64,000 nt of DNA from Isoperla grammatica (lineage: Eukaryota; Arthropoda; Insecta; Plecoptera; Perlodidae), in assembly GCA_945910005.1 (NCBI GenBank), contig OX246737.1:77805554-77869553 (forward strand), written 5' to 3'. A program made the translations under genes and the position numbers. Under the pieces are notes generated by a model that was not told the origin of the DNA, did not search any database, and was given only the letters and a program-made list of their open reading frames with translations. How positions within the stretch are numbered: position 1 is the first letter of the stretch; the number at the start of each line of letters is the position of its first letter. Shown one piece after another: positions 41,401 to 55,700 of the stretch.

Positions 41401-44400
41401 GCATCAATGCCGGGCTTGAGACACATATAGGGTTACTCCTGTGTGTCCTGTGACTCCACCTACGACCACGCGCATCAATGCCGGGCTGGAGACACATATA
41501 GGGTTACTCCTGTGCGTCCTGTGACTCCACCTACGACCACGCGCATCAATGCCGGGCTGGAGACACATATAGGGTTACTCCTGTGTGTCCTGTGACTCCA
41601 CCTACGACCACGCGCATCAATGCCGGGCTGGAGACACATATAGGGTTACTCCTGTGTGTCCTGTGACTCCACCTACGACCACGCGCCTCAATGCCGGGCT
41701 GGAGACACATATAGGGTTACTCCTGTGTGTCCTGTGACTCCACCTACGACCACGCGCATCAATGCCGGGCTGGAGACACATATAGGGTTACTCCTGTGTG
41801 GCCTGTGACTCCACTCACGACCACGCGCATCAATGCCGGGCTGGAGACACATATAGGGTTACTCCTGTGTGTCCTGTGACTCCACCTACGACCACCCGCC
41901 TCAATGCCGGGCTGGAGACACATATAGGGTTACTCCTGTGTGTCCTGTGACTCCACCTACGACCACGCGCATCAATGCCGGGCTGGAGACACATATAGGG
42001 TTACTCCTGTGCGTCCTGTGACTCCACCTACGACCACGCGCATCAATGCCGGGCTGGAGACACATATAGGGTTACTCCTGTGTGTCCTGTGACTCCACCT
42101 ACGACCACGCGCATCAATGCCGGGCTGGAGACACATATAGGGTTACTCCTGTGTGTCCTGTGACTCCACCTACGACCACGCGCATCAATGCCGGGCTTGA
42201 GACACATATAGGGTTACTCCTGTGTGTCCTGTGACTCCACCTACGACCACCCGCATCAATGCCGGGCTTGAGACACATATAGGGTTACTCCTGTGTGTCC
42301 TGTGACTCCACCTACGACCACGCGCATCAATGCCGGGCTGGAGACACATATAGGGTAACTCCTGTGTGTCCTGTGACTCCACCTACGACCACGCGCATCA
42401 ATGCCGGGCTTGAGACACATATAGGGTTACTCCTGTGTGTCCTGTGACTCCACCTACGACCACCCGCCTCAATGCCGGGCTGGAGACACATTTAGGGTTA
42501 CTCCTGTGTGTCCTGTGACTCCACCTACGACCACCCGCATCAATGCCGGGCTGGAGACACATATAGGGTTACTCCTGTGTGTCCTGTGACTCCACCTACG
42601 ACCACGCGAATCAATGCCGGGCTGGAGACACATATAGGGTTACTCCTGTGCGTCCTGTGACTCCACCTACGACCACCCGCATCAATGCCGGGCTGGAGAC
42701 ACATATAGGGTTACTCCTGTGTGTCCTGTGACTCCACCTACGACCACCCGCATCAATGCCGGGCTGGAGACACATATAGGGTTACTCCTGTGTGTCCTGT
42801 GACTCCACCTACGACCACCCGCATCAATGCCGGGCTGGAGACACATATAGGGTTACTCCTGTGTGTCCTGTGACTCCACGCGCATCAATGCCGGGCTGGA
42901 GACACATATAGGGTTACTCCTGTGTGTCCTGTGACTCCACCCACGACCACGCGCATCAATGCCGGGCTGGAGACACATATAGGGTTACTCCTGTGTGTCC
43001 TGTGACTCCACCCACGACCACGCGCATCAATGCCGGGCTTGAGACACATATAGGGTTACTCCTGTGTGTCCTGTGACTCCACCTACGACCACGCGCATCA
43101 ATGCCGGGCTTGAGACACATATAGGGTTACTCCTGTGTGTCCTGTGACTCCACCTACGACCACCCGCCTCAATGCCGGGCTGGAGACACATATAGGGTTA
43201 CTCCTGTGTGTCCTGTGACTCCACCTACGACCACCCGCATCAATGCCGGGCTGGAGACACATATAGGGTTACTCCTGTGTGTCCTGTGACTCCACCTACG
43301 ACCACCCGCATCAATGCCGGGCTGGAGACACATATAGGGTTACTTTTGTGCGTCCTGTGACTCCACCTACGACCACCCGCATCAATGCCGGGCTGGAGAC
43401 ACATATAGGGTTACTCCTGTGTGTCCTGTGACTCCACCTACGACCACCCGCCTCAATGCCGGGCTGGAGACACATATAGGGTTACTCCTGTGCGTCCTGT
43501 GACTCCACCTACGACCACGCGCATCAATGCCGGGCTGGAGACACATATAGGGTTACTCCTGTGCGTCCTGTGACTCCACCTACGACCACGCGCATCAATG
43601 CTGGGCTGGAGACACATATAGGGTTACTCCTGTGCGTCCTGTGACTCCACCTACGACCACGCGCATCAATGCTGGGCTGGAGACACATATAGGGTTACTC
43701 CTGTGCGTCCTGTGACTCCACCTACGACCACGCGCATCAATGCTGGGCTGGAGACACATATAGGGTTACTCATGTGTGTCCTGTGACTCCACCTACGACC
43801 ACGCGCATCAATGCCGGGCTGGAGACACATATAGGGTTACTCCTGTGTGTCCTGTGACTCCACCTACGACCACCCGCATCAATGCCGGGCTTGAGACACA
43901 TATAGGGTTACTCCTGTGCGTCCTGTGACTCCACCTACGACCACGCGCATCAATGCCGGGCTGGAGACACATATAGGGTTACTCCTGTGTGTCCTGTGAC
44001 TCCACCTACGACCACGCGCATCAATGCCGGGCTGGAGACACATATAGGGTTACTCCTGTGCGTCCTGTGACTCCACCTACGACCACGCGCATCAATGCCG
44101 GGCTGGAGACACATATAGGGTTACTCCTGTGCGTCCTGTGACTCCACCTACGACCACGCGCATCAATGCCGGGCTGGAGACACATATAGGGTTACTCCTG
44201 TGTGTCCTGTGACTCCACCTACGACCACCCGCATCAATGCCGGGCTGGAGACACATATAGGGTTACTCCTGTGTGTCCTGTGACTCCACCTACGACCACC
44301 CGCCTCAATGCCGGGCTGGAGACACATATAGGGTTACTCCTGTGTGTCCTGTGACTCCACCTACGACCACGCGCATCAATGCCGGGCTGGAGACACATAT

Positions 44401-44953
44401 AGGGTTACTCCTGTGTGTCCTGTGACTCCACCAACGACCACGCGCATCAATGCCGGGCTGGAGACACATATAGGGTTACTCCTGTGTGTCCTGTGACTCC
44501 ACCTACGACCACCCGCATCAATGCCGGGCTTGAGACACATATAGGGTTACTCCTGTGCGTCCTGTGACTCCACCTACGACCACGCGCATCAATGCCGGGC
44601 TGGAGACACATATAGGGTTACTCCTGTGTGTCCTGTGACTCCACCTACGACCACGCGCATCAATGCCGGGCTGGAGACACATATAGGGTTACTCCTGTGC
44701 GTCCTGTGACTCCACCTACGACCACGCGCATCAATGCCGGGCTGGAGACACATATAGGGTTACTCCTGTGCGTCCTGTGACTCCACCTACGACCACGCGC
44801 ATCAATGCCGGGCTGGAGACACATATAGGGTTACTCCTGTGTGTCCTGTGACTCCACCTACGACCATTCGCATCAATGCCGGGCTGGAGACACATATAGG
44901 GTTACTCCTGTGTGTCCTGTGACTCCACCTACGACCACTCGCCTCAATGCCGG
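38404..44953 (+). repeat. 71-bp satellite, left block (about 92 copies)
   Basis: Head-to-tail units of 71 bp, for example TGTGACTCCACCTACGACCA...ATGCCGGGCTGGAGACACAT...GGGTTACTCCTGTGTGTCC. Recurrent variants (CACGCG/CACCCG, GGCTGG/GGCTTG, TGTGTGTCC/TGTGCGTCC) are scattered, as expected under gene conversion. The first unit (38404) and one at 42875-42890 are shortened. No stop-free frame, since 71 is not a multiple of three. Confidence 0.98.
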
Positions 44954-45127
44954 TGTAACAGGGATCGTTTACCCCCGAGCTGGATTACCCCCCGGTAAAA
45001 CAGCCCTAGGGCACAAATACCCCCCGGTAAACCACCTCTAGTGAACGATTAACCCCAGGGTAAACCTACCCTAGTGTACAAGTAACCCCTCAGAGCTGGT
45101 TTACCCTACCCTATAGCCCATAGGGGG
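44954..45127. repeat. left terminal module of the foldback element
   Basis: GC-rich, built of diverged short repeats around CCCCCCGGTAAA and CCCTAG. Complementary in design to 57731-57906. Confidence 0.65.
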
Positions 45128-48100
45128 TAAATGAGCCCTAGGGATGGTTGACCCCAGTCTTATTTCTTATATAACACATCTCAGGAGGGTACACGAGCCC
45201 TAGGGATGGTTTACCCTCAGTCTTCTTTCTTAAACAACACATCCCAGGAGGGTACACCAGCCCTAGGGATGGTTTACCCTCAGTCTTATTTCTTAAACAA
45301 CACATACCAGGAGGGTACACTAGCCCTAGGGATGGTTTACCCTCAGTCTTCTTTCTTAAACAACCCATCCCAGGAGGGTACACCAGCCCTAGGGATGGTT
45401 GACCCCCAGTCTTATATCTTGAACAACACATCCCAGTAGGGTACACGCGCCCTAGGGATGGTTGACCCCCAGTCTTATTTCTTAAACAACACATCCCAGG
45501 AGGGTACACCAGCCCTAGGGTTGGTTGACCCCCAGTCTTATATCTTGAACAACACATCCCAGTAGGGTACACGCGCCCTAGGGATGGTTGACCCCCAGTC
45601 TTTTTTCTTAAACAACACATCCCAGTAGGGTACACGCACACTAGGGATGGTTGACCCCCAGGCTTATTTCGTAAACAACACATCCCAGGAGGGTACATGA
45701 GCCCTAGGGATGGTTGACCCCCAGTCTTTTTTCTTAAACAACACATCCCAGGAGGGTACACGCGCCCTAGGGATGGTTGACCCCCAGTCTTTTTTCTTAA
45801 ACAACACATCCAAGGAGGGTACACGCGCCCTAGGGATGGTTGACCCCCAGTCTTTTTTCTTAAGCAACACATCCCAGTAGGGTACACGAGCCCTAGGGAT
45901 GGTTGACCCCCAGTCTTTTTTCTTAAACAACACATCCCAGTAGGGTACACGAGCCCTAGGGATGGTTGACCCAAAGTCTTATTTCTTAAACAACACATTT
46001 CAGTAGGGTACACGCGCCCTAGGGATGGTTGACCCCCAGTCTTTTTTCTTAAACAACACATCCCAGTAGGGTACACGAGCCCTAGGGATGGTTGACCCCC
46101 AGTCTTATTTCTTAAACAACACATCCCAGTAGGGTACACGAGCCCTAGGGATGGTTGACCCCCAGTCTTTTTTCTTAAACAACACATCCCAGTAGGGTAC
46201 ACGAGCCCTAGGGATGGTTGACCCAAAGTCTTATTTCTTAAACAACACATTTCAGTAGGGTACACGCGCCCTAGGGATGGTTGACCCCCAGTCTTTTTTC
46301 TTAAACAACACATCCCAGTAGGGTACACGAGCCCTATGGATGGTTGACCCCCAGTCTTATTTCTTAAACAACACATCCCAGTAGGGTACACGAGCCCTAG
46401 GGATGGTTGACCCCCAGTCTTTTTTCTTAAACAACACATCCCAGGAGGGTACACGAGCCCTAGGGATGGTTGACCCCCAGTCTTATTTCTTAAATAACAC
46501 ATCCCAGGAGGGTACACGCGCCCTAGGGATGGTTGACCCCCAGTCTTATTTCTTAAACAACACAGCCCAGGAGGGTACACGAGCCCTAGGGATGGTTGAC
46601 CCTGAGTCTTATTTCTTAAACAACACATCCCAGGAGGGTACACGAGCCCTAGGGATGGTTTACCTCCAGTCTTCTTTCTAAAACAACACATCCCAGGAGG
46701 GTACACCAGCCCTAGGGATGGTTTACCCTCAGTCTTATTTCTTAAACAACACATACCAGGAGGGTACACTAGCCCTAGGGATGGTTTACCCTCAGTCTTC
46801 TTTCTTAAACAACCCATCCCAGGAGGGTACACCAGCCCTAGGGATGGTTGACCCCCAGTCTTATATCTTGAACAACACATCCCAGTAGGGTACACGCGCC
46901 CTAGGGATGGTTGACCCCCAGTCTTATTTCTTAAACAACACATCCCAGGAGGGTACACCAGCCCTAGGGATGGTTGACCCCCAGTCTTATATCTTAAACA
47001 ACACATCCCAGTAGGGTACACGCGCCCTAGGGATGGTTGACCCCCAGTCTTTTTTCTTAAACAACACATCCCAGTAGGGTACACGCACCCTAGGGATGGT
47101 TGACCCCCAGGCTTATTTCGTAAACAACACATCCCAGGAGGGTACATGAGCCCTAGGGATGGTTGACCCCCAGTCTTTTTTCTTAAACAACACATCCCAG
47201 GAGGGTACACGCGCCCTAGGGATGGTTGACCCCCAGTCTTTTTTCTTAAACAACACATCCCAGGAGGGTACACGCGCCCTAGGGATGGTTGACCCCCAGT
47301 CTTTTTTCTTAAGCAACACATCCCAGAAGGGTACACGAGCCCTAGGGATGGTTGACCCCCAGTCTTTTTTCTTAAACAACACATCCCAGTAGGGTACACG
47401 AGCCCTAGGGATGGTTGACCCAAAGTCTTATTTCTTAAACAACACATTTCAGTAGGGTACACGCGCCCTAGGGATGGTTGACCCCCAGTCTTTTTTCTTA
47501 AACAACACATCCCAGTAGGGTACACGAGCCCTAGGGATGGTTGACCCCCAGTCTTATTTCTTAAACAACACATCCCAGTAGGGTACACGAGCCCTAGGGA
47601 TGGTTGACCCCCAGTCTTTTTTCTTAAACAACACATCCCAGTAGGGTACACGAGCCCTAGGGATGGTTGACCCAAAGTCTTATTTCTTAAACAACACATT
47701 TCAGTAGGGTACACGCGCCCTAGGGATGGTTGACCCCCAGTCTTTTTTCTTAAACAACACATCCCAGTAGGGTACACGAGCCCTATGGATGGTTGACCCC
47801 CAGTCTTATTTCTTAAACAACACATCCCAGTAGGGTACACGAGCCCTAGGGATGGTTGACCCCCAGTCTTTTTTCTTAAACAACACATCCCAGGAGGGTA
47901 CACGAGCCCTAGGGATGGTTGACCCCCAGTCTTATTTCTTAAATAACACATCCCAGGAGGGTACACGCGCCCTAGGGATGGTTGACCCCCAGTCTTATTT
48001 CTTAAACAACACAGCCCAGGAGGGTACACGAGCCCTAGGGATGGTTGACCCTGAGTCTTATTTCTTAAACAACACATCCCAGGAGGGTACACGAGCCCTA

Positions 48101-50860
48101 GGGATGGTTTACCTCCAGTCTTTTTTCTCAAACAACACATCCCAGTAGGGTACACGAGCCCTAAGGATGGTTGACCCCCCGTCTTATATCTTGAACAACA
48201 CATCCCAGGAGGGTACACGAGCCCTAGGGATGGTTGACCCCCAGTCTTATTTCTTAGACAACACATCCCAGGAGGGTACACGCGCCCTAGGGATAGTTGA
48301 CCCCCAGTCTTATTTCTTAAACAACACAGCCCAGGAGGGTACACGAGCCCTAGGGATGGTTGACCCCCAGTCTTTTTTCTTAAACAACACATCCCAGTAG
48401 GGTACATGAGCCTTAGGGACGGTTGACCCGCAGTCTTATTTCTTAATTAAAACATCCTAGGAGGGTACACGAGCCCTAGGGATGGTTGACCCCCAGTCTT
48501 TTTTCTTAAACAACACATCCCAGTAGGGTACACGAGCCCTAGGGATAGTTGACCCAAAGTCTTATTTCTTAAACAACACATTTCAGTAGGGTACACGCGC
48601 CCTAGGAATGGTTGACCCCCAGTCTTTTTTCTTAAACAACACATCCCAGTAGGGTACACGAGCCCTATGGATGGTTGACCCCCAGTCTTATTTCTTAAAC
48701 AACACATCCCAGTAGGGTACACGAGCCCTAGGGATGGTTGACCCCCAGTCTTATTTCTTAGGGTACACGAGCCCTAGGGATGGTTGACCCCCAGTCTTTT
48801 TTCTTAAACAACACATCCCAGTAGGGTACACGAGCCCTAGGGATGGTTGACCCAAAGTCTTATTTCTTAAACAACACATTTCAGTAGGGTACACGCGCCC
48901 TAGGGATGGTTGACCCCCAGTCTTTTTTCTTAAACAACACATCCCAGTAGGGTACACGAGCCCTATGGATGGTTGACCCCCAGTCTTATTTCTTAAACAA
49001 CACATCCCAGTAGGGTACATTAGCCCTAGGGATGGTTGACCCCCAGTCTTTTTTCTTAAACAACACATCCCATTAGGGTACACGAGTCCTAGGGATGGTT
49101 GACCCAAAGTCTTATTTCTTAAACAACACATTTCAGTAGGGTACACGCGCCCTAGGGATGGTTGACCCCCAGTCTTTTTTCTTAAACAACACATCCCAGG
49201 AGGGTACACGAGCCCTAGGGATGGTTGACCCCCAGTCTTATTTCTTAAACAACACAGCCCAGGAGGGTACACGAGCCCTAGGGATGGTTGACCCCCAGTC
49301 TTATTTCTTAAACAACACATCCCAGGAGGGTATGCGAGCCCTAGGGATGGTTTACCCCCAGTCTTTTTTCTCAAACAACACATCCCAGTAGGGTACACGA
49401 GCCCTAGGGATGGTTGACCCCCAGTCTTTTTTCTTAAACAACACATCCCAGTAGGGTACACGAGCCCTAGGGATGGTTGACCCAAAGTCTTATTTCTTAA
49501 ACAACACATTTCAGTAGGGTACACGCGCCCTAGGGATGGTTGACCCCCAGTCTTTTTTCTTAAACAACACATCCCAGGAGGGTACACGAGCCCTAGGGAT
49601 GGTTGACCCCCAGTCTTATTTCTTAAATAACACATCCCAGGAGGGTACACGCGCCCTAGGGATGGTTGACCCCCAGTCTTATTTCTTAAACAACACAGCC
49701 CAGGAGGGTACACGAGCCCTAGGGATGGTTGACCCCCAGTCTTATTTCTTAAACAACACATCCCAGGAGGGTACACGAGCCCTAGGGATGGTTTACCTCC
49801 AGTCTTTTTTCTCAAACAACACATCCCAGTAGGGTACACGAGCCCTAAGGATGGTTGACCCCCCGTCTTATATCTTGAACAACACATCCCATGAGGGTAC
49901 ACGAGCCCTAGGGATGGTTGACCCCCAGTCTTATTTCTTAGACAACACATCCCAGGAGGGTACACGCGCCCTAGGGATAGTTGACCCCCAGTCTTATTTC
50001 TTAAACAACACAGCCCAGGAGGGTACACGAGCCCTAGGGATGGTTGACCCCCAGTCTTTTTTCTTAAACAACACATCCCAGTAGGGTACATGAGCCTTAG
50101 GGACGGTTGATCCCCAGTCTTATTTCTTAATTAACACATCCTAGGAGGGTACATGAGCCCTAGGGATTGTTGACCCCCGGTCTTATTTCTTAAACATCAA
50201 ATCCCAGGAGGGTACATGAGCCCTAGGGATGGTTGACTCCAAGTCTTATTTCTTAAAGAACACATCCCAGGAGGGTACATGAGCCCTAGGGATAGTTGAC
50301 CCCCAGTCTTATTTCTTAAACAACACATCCCAGGAGGGTACATGAGCCCTAGGGATGGTTGACCCCAAGTCTTATTTCTTAAACAACACATCCCAGGAGG
50401 GTACATGAGCCCTAGGGATAGTTGACCCCCAGTCTTATTTCTTAAACAACACCCAGGAGGGTACATGAGCCCTAGGGATAGTTGACCCCCAGTCTTATTT
50501 CTTAATTAACACATCCCAGGAGGGTACATGAGCCCTAGGGATGGTTTACCCTCAGTCTTATTTCTTAAACAACACATCCCAGTAGGGTAAATGAGCCCTA
50601 GGGACGGTTGACCCCCAGTCTTATTTCTTAATTAACACATCCCAGGAGGGTCCATGAGCCCTAGGGATGGTTGACCCCCCAGTCTTATTTCTTAAACAAC
50701 ACATCCCAGTAGGGTACATGAGCCCTAGGGACGGTTGACCCCCAGTCTTATTTCTTAAACAACACATCCCAGGAGGGTACACGAGCCCTAGGGATGGTTG
50801 ACCCACAGTCTTATTTCTTTAACAAAACATCCTAGGAGGGTACACGAGCCCTAGGGATTG
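45128..50860. repeat. 63-bp tandem array, left arm (about 91 copies)
   Basis: Unit: GATGGTTGACCCCCAGTCTT, ATTTCTTAAACAACACATCC, CAGGAGGGTACACGAGCCCT, AGG. A higher-order period is evident: the segment at 45240-45960 recurs 1,449 bp (23 units) further at about 46690-47410, and blocks around 48160 recur near 49845. Short units occur near 48748-48768. As 63 = 3 x 21, stop-free frames arise (minus 45138-48407 is 1,089 codons of a Y-P-P/T-G-M-C-C-L-R repeat). I treat these as by-products of the array. Confidence 0.97.
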
Positions 50861-51639
50861 TATCCCTCGTGGAGATGGAATTTCCCAAGTTCTGTCCTTA
50901 GCGGCTAGTTAATTTTCATAAAATGAACTTACCTGCAAACTTTCAACGTACGAAACGGTGAACAGTTGATGAGTAAGTTACTCTGGCATTTTCACATTTG
51001 TTACATCTTCCGTTTTGGATATTAAGAATTAACCCCTATTTTGTGAACCCAACTGGATTTTATTAAAATGGTTATACATCACTGTCTATCTACCAATTTA
51101 CACGTCTGTTACATCTTCGTATATTTTGATTCAGAATTCTCACCTCCGCCCTTGAGATTAATGTGTTGTTATTTTTTTATTTGATTTTAACAAATTTATG
51201 TAACAAAAATCGTTGAAATTGGGTCAAAGTCACCTCAGTTTACCAAAACATAATATGCATTATTCTATTGTAGAACATTTTCAGAATGTAAATACAAATT
51301 TAACTCCCAAGTTTAAACTTTCGTGACTTTTTCATTTTGTGTGTCATATTTTGTGGCAGATTTTTGAAAACAGGCAATGATTTAATAAATGGAGCTTTAT
51401 AGAGCAATAATAACTTACGATATTGGTCGAAACCGTAATCGCATAGAACAATTTGGCAAACTAACATTTGATTTAGCTTCTGAATTTCTTGCAACTTGAT
51501 GACTTTCTTAAAAACGAAACATGGAATCAGTGCTAAATGAACAAAACAGCAAAAAAGCCACTTATACATTTATTGACAAAATTAAAACTTACACGAAGCT
51601 CAGCTCTTCGACAAAAACAATCAAAACAAATAATAAAAC
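50861..51639. other. centre of the foldback element, left part
   Basis: Unique AT-rich sequence after the last 63-bp units (GGATTGTATCCCTCGTGGAG). No coding sequence recognised. Confidence 0.5.
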
Positions 51640-52735
51640 TTAAAAACTAAAACCATGGATAACATTAGGACTAATACAGTCTATTAAGCACAGAAATCGA
51701 ATGAGTAAGCAAGTCCTAAAAAATCCTAACAATGTCGAATCTCAATCTTCTTACAAATAATACAGAAATCACTTAAATAGGTTAATACAGTCAACTCAGA
51801 ACGATTACTACAAAAAACAAAATAGCAGATGCAAATAAAGATATTAAAAAAGTGTGGAAAATCATCAATAAGGCATTAAGCAATCAAAAAGCAAAATCTA
51901 ATATTATAGACAAAATAATGATAAAATGATATCGTAAGTACAGAGAGTAATCCCCGAAAAGTAGCAGAAACATTCATAAACTACTTTAATAACATAGGAA
52001 AAGAATTAGCTGAATACAAACTACTAAAAAAGCCATCATCTTCCAACCGTCTAAACGCAGATGACTTTCCTGTACATCGTCAAAACGCGTCAATATTTCT
52101 CAGTCCAACTGTTAATGAAGAAATAATAATAAATATCAATAAGCTAAAAACAGACTCTGTCTCAAGGGCCTGACCTTATAAACACAAAAATAATGAAGCA
52201 ATAAAATGTCACATAGTTCAACCTCTTAAATACATCATAGACTTAAGCTTTACCACAGGAATATTTCCAAACATCTTTAAAAAATCAATAATAATTCCAT
52301 TTCATAAAAAAGGCGACAATACTGCAATTAGTAACTACATGCCAATATCTCGTATTAGCAACTTTGCAAAAATACACAAAAAATACAAAAAAAACCGACT
52401 GGACGAATATTTTGAAACCAATAAAATAATATCCCCCAACCAATTTGGATTTAGGAAAAAATTAAACTCACAACACGCTATTCACACATTAACTGAAATC
52501 GTCACATCACAGTTAGACAATGGGATGTAATCTTTAGCCGTGTTTCTAGATCTAGCTAAAGCTTTTGATACCGTATCACACAAGAAACTTTTGACAGAAC
52601 TAGAAAAAATATGGCATCCGAGGTGCAGCTCTACAACTTATAAAAAGTTACTTAAATAACAGAGAGCAAGTTGTGAAAATCAACGATATCTTCAGTAGCT
52701 CCTCAATTTCTCCAAGGATTTATTTAATCTTCCCT
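51640..52735 (+). pseudogene. LINE fragment (CR1/Jockey type) in the foldback centre
   Basis: Translations in several frames give a linker (KVAETFINYFNNIGKELAEY), then RT pieces FKKSIIIPFHKKGDN, ISNFAKIHKK, ISPNQFGFRKKLNSQHAI and motif A LAVFLDLAKAFDTVSHKKLL. It is truncated before the ADD motif and directly followed by the right 63-bp array. It is clearly the same family as the LINE at 60640-64000 (ISPNQFGFR, KAFDTVSH). Many stops and frameshifts; no function. Confidence 0.85.
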
Positions 52736-52754
52736 TTCAAAATAATACCTCAGA

Positions 52755-55700
52755 TCGTGTACCCTACTGGGCCGTGTTGTTTAAGAAAAAAGACTGGGGG
52801 TCAACTATCCCTAGGGCTCGTGTACCCTACTGGGATGTGTTAATTAAGAAATAAGACTGGGGGTCAACTATCCCTAGGGCTCATGTACCCTCCTGGGATG
52901 TGTTGTTTAAGAAATAAGACTGGGGGTCAACTATCCCTAGGGCTCGTGTACCCTCCTGGGATGTGTTGTTTAAGAAATAAGACTGGGGGTCAACTATTCC
53001 TAGGGCTCGTGTACCCTCCTGGGATGTGTTGTTTAAGAAATAAGACTGGGGGTCAACCATCCCTAGGGCTCGTGTACCCTCCTGGGATGTGTTGTTTAAG
53101 AAATAAGACTGGGGGTCAATCATCCCTAGGGCTCATGTACCCTCCTGGGATGTGTTGTTTAAGAAATAAGACTGGGGGTTAACCATCCCTAGGGCTCATG
53201 TACTCTCCTGGGATGTGTTGTTTAAGAAATAAGACTGGGGGTCAACCATCCCTAGGGCTCATGTACTCTCCTGGGATGTGTTGTTTAAGAAATAAGACTG
53301 GGGGTCAATCATCCCTAGGGCTCATGTACCCTCCTGGGATGTGTTGTTTAAGAAATAAGACTGGGGGTCAACCATCCCTAGGGCTCATGTACCCTCCTGG
53401 GATGTGTTAATTTAGAAATAAGACTTGGGGTCAATCATCCCTAGGGCTCATGTACCCTCCTGGGATGTTCTGTTTAAGAAATTAGACTGGGAGTCAACCA
53501 TCCCTAGGGCTCGTGTTCCCCTCAGGGATGTGTTAATTAAGAAATAAGACTGGGGGTTAACCATCCCTAGGGCTCATGTACCCTCCTGGGATGTGTTAAT
53601 TAAGAAATAAGACTGGGGGTCACGATCCCTAGGGCTCATGTACCCTCCTGGTATGTGTTTATTAAGAAGTAAGACTGAGGGTAAACCATCCCTAGGGCTC
53701 ATGTACCCTCCTGGGATGTGTTTATTAAGAAATAAGACTGAGGGTCAACCATCCCTAGGGCTCATGTACCCTCCTGGGATATGGTTATTAAGAAATAAGA
53801 CTGAGGGTAAACCATCCCTAGGGCTCATGTACCCTTCTGGGATGTGTTAATTAAGAAATCAAACTGGGGGTCAACCATCCCTAGGGCTCATGTACCCTCC
53901 TGGGATGTATAATTAAGAAATAAGACTGAGGGTTTAACCATTCCTAGGGCTCATGTACCCTCCTGGGATGTTCTGTTTAAGAAATTAGACTGGGAGTCAA
54001 CCATCCCTAGGGCTCGTGTTCCCCTCTGGGATGTGTTAATTAAGAAATAAGACTGGGGGTTAACCATCCCTAGGGCTCATGTACCCTCCTGGGATGTGTT
54101 AATTAAGAAATAAGACTGGGGGTCACCATCCCTAGGGCTCATGTACCCTCCTGGTATGTGTTTATTAAGAAATAAGACTGGGGGTCAACTATCCCTAGGG
54201 CTCGTGTACCCTCCTGGGATGTGTTGTTTAAGAAATAAGACTGGGGGTCAACTTTTCCTAGGGCTCGTGTACCCTCCTGGGATGTGTTGTTTAAGAAATA
54301 AGACTGGGGGTCAACCATCCCTAGGGCTCGTGTACCCTCCTGGGATGTGTTGTTTAAGAAATAAGACTGGGGGTCAATCATCCCTAGGGCTCATGTACCC
54401 TCCTGGGATGTGTTGTTTAAGAAATAAGACTGGGGGTCAACCATCCCTAGGGCTCATGTACTCTCCTGGGATGTGTTGTTTAAGAAATAAGACTGGGGGT
54501 CAACCATCCCTAGGGCTCATGTACTCTCCTGGGATGTGTTGTTTAAGAAATAAGACTGGGGGTCAATCATCCCTAGGGCTCATGTACCCTCCTGGGATGT
54601 GTTGTTTAAGAAATAAAACTGGGGGTCAACCATCCCTAGGGCTCATGTACCCTCCTGGGATGTGTTAATTTAGAAATAAGACTTGGGGTCAATCATCCCT
54701 AGGGCTCATGTACCCTCCTGGGATGTTCTGTTTAAGAAATTAGACTGGGAGTCAACCATCCCTAGGGCTCGTGTTCCCCTCTGGGATGTGTTAATTAAGA
54801 AATAAGACTGGGGGTTAACCATCCCTAGGGCTCATGTACCCTCCTGGGATGTGTTAATTAAGAAATAAGACTGGGGGTCACGATCCCTAGGGCTCATGTA
54901 CCCTCCTGGTATGTGTTTATTAAGAAGTAAGACTGAGGGTAAACCATCCCTAGGGCTCATGTACCCTCCTGGGATGTGTTTATTAAGAAATAAGACTGAG
55001 GGTCAACCATCCCTAGGGCTCATGTACCCTCCTGGGATATGGTTATTAAGAAATAAGACTGAGGGTAAACCATCCCTAGGGCTCATGTACCCTTCTGGGA
55101 TGTGTTAATTAAGAAATCAAACTGGGGGTCAACCATCCCTAGGGCTCATGTACCCTCCTGGGATGTATAATTAAGAAATAAGACTGAGGGTAAACCATTC
55201 CTAGGGCTCATGTACCCTCCTGGGATGTTCTGTTTAAGAAATTAGACTGGGAGTCAACCATCCCTAGGGCTCGTGTTCCCCTCTGGGATGTGTAAATTAA
55301 GAAATAAGACTGGGGGTTAACCATCCCTAGGGCTCATGTACCCTCCTGGGATGTGTTAATTAAGAAATAAGACTGGGGGTCACCATCCCTAGGGCTCATG
55401 TACCCTCCTGGTATGTGTTTATTAAGAAGTAAGACTGAGGGTAAACCATCCCTAGGGCTCATGTACCCTCCTGGGATGTGTTTATTAAGAAATAAGACTG
55501 AGGGTCAACCATCCCTAGGGCTCATGTACCCTCCTGGGATATGGTTATTAAGAAATAAGACTGAGGGTAAACCATCCCTAGGGCTCATGTACCCTTCTGG
55601 TATGTGTTAATTAAGAAATCAAACTGGGGGTCAACCATCCCTAGGGCTCATGTACCCTCCTGGGATGTGTTAATTAAGAAATAAGACTGAGGGTAAACCA

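Noticed and set aside
38404..44953. CRISPR-like array
   Set aside because: The units are contiguous 71-bp repeats without unique spacers and the genome is eukaryotic. It is satellite DNA.
45138..48407. 1,089-aa open frame as a real Cys-rich repeat protein gene
   Set aside because: It coincides with the 63-bp array, other frames of the same array are also open, and there is no unique N-terminus, promoter or intron. Kept only as an observation.
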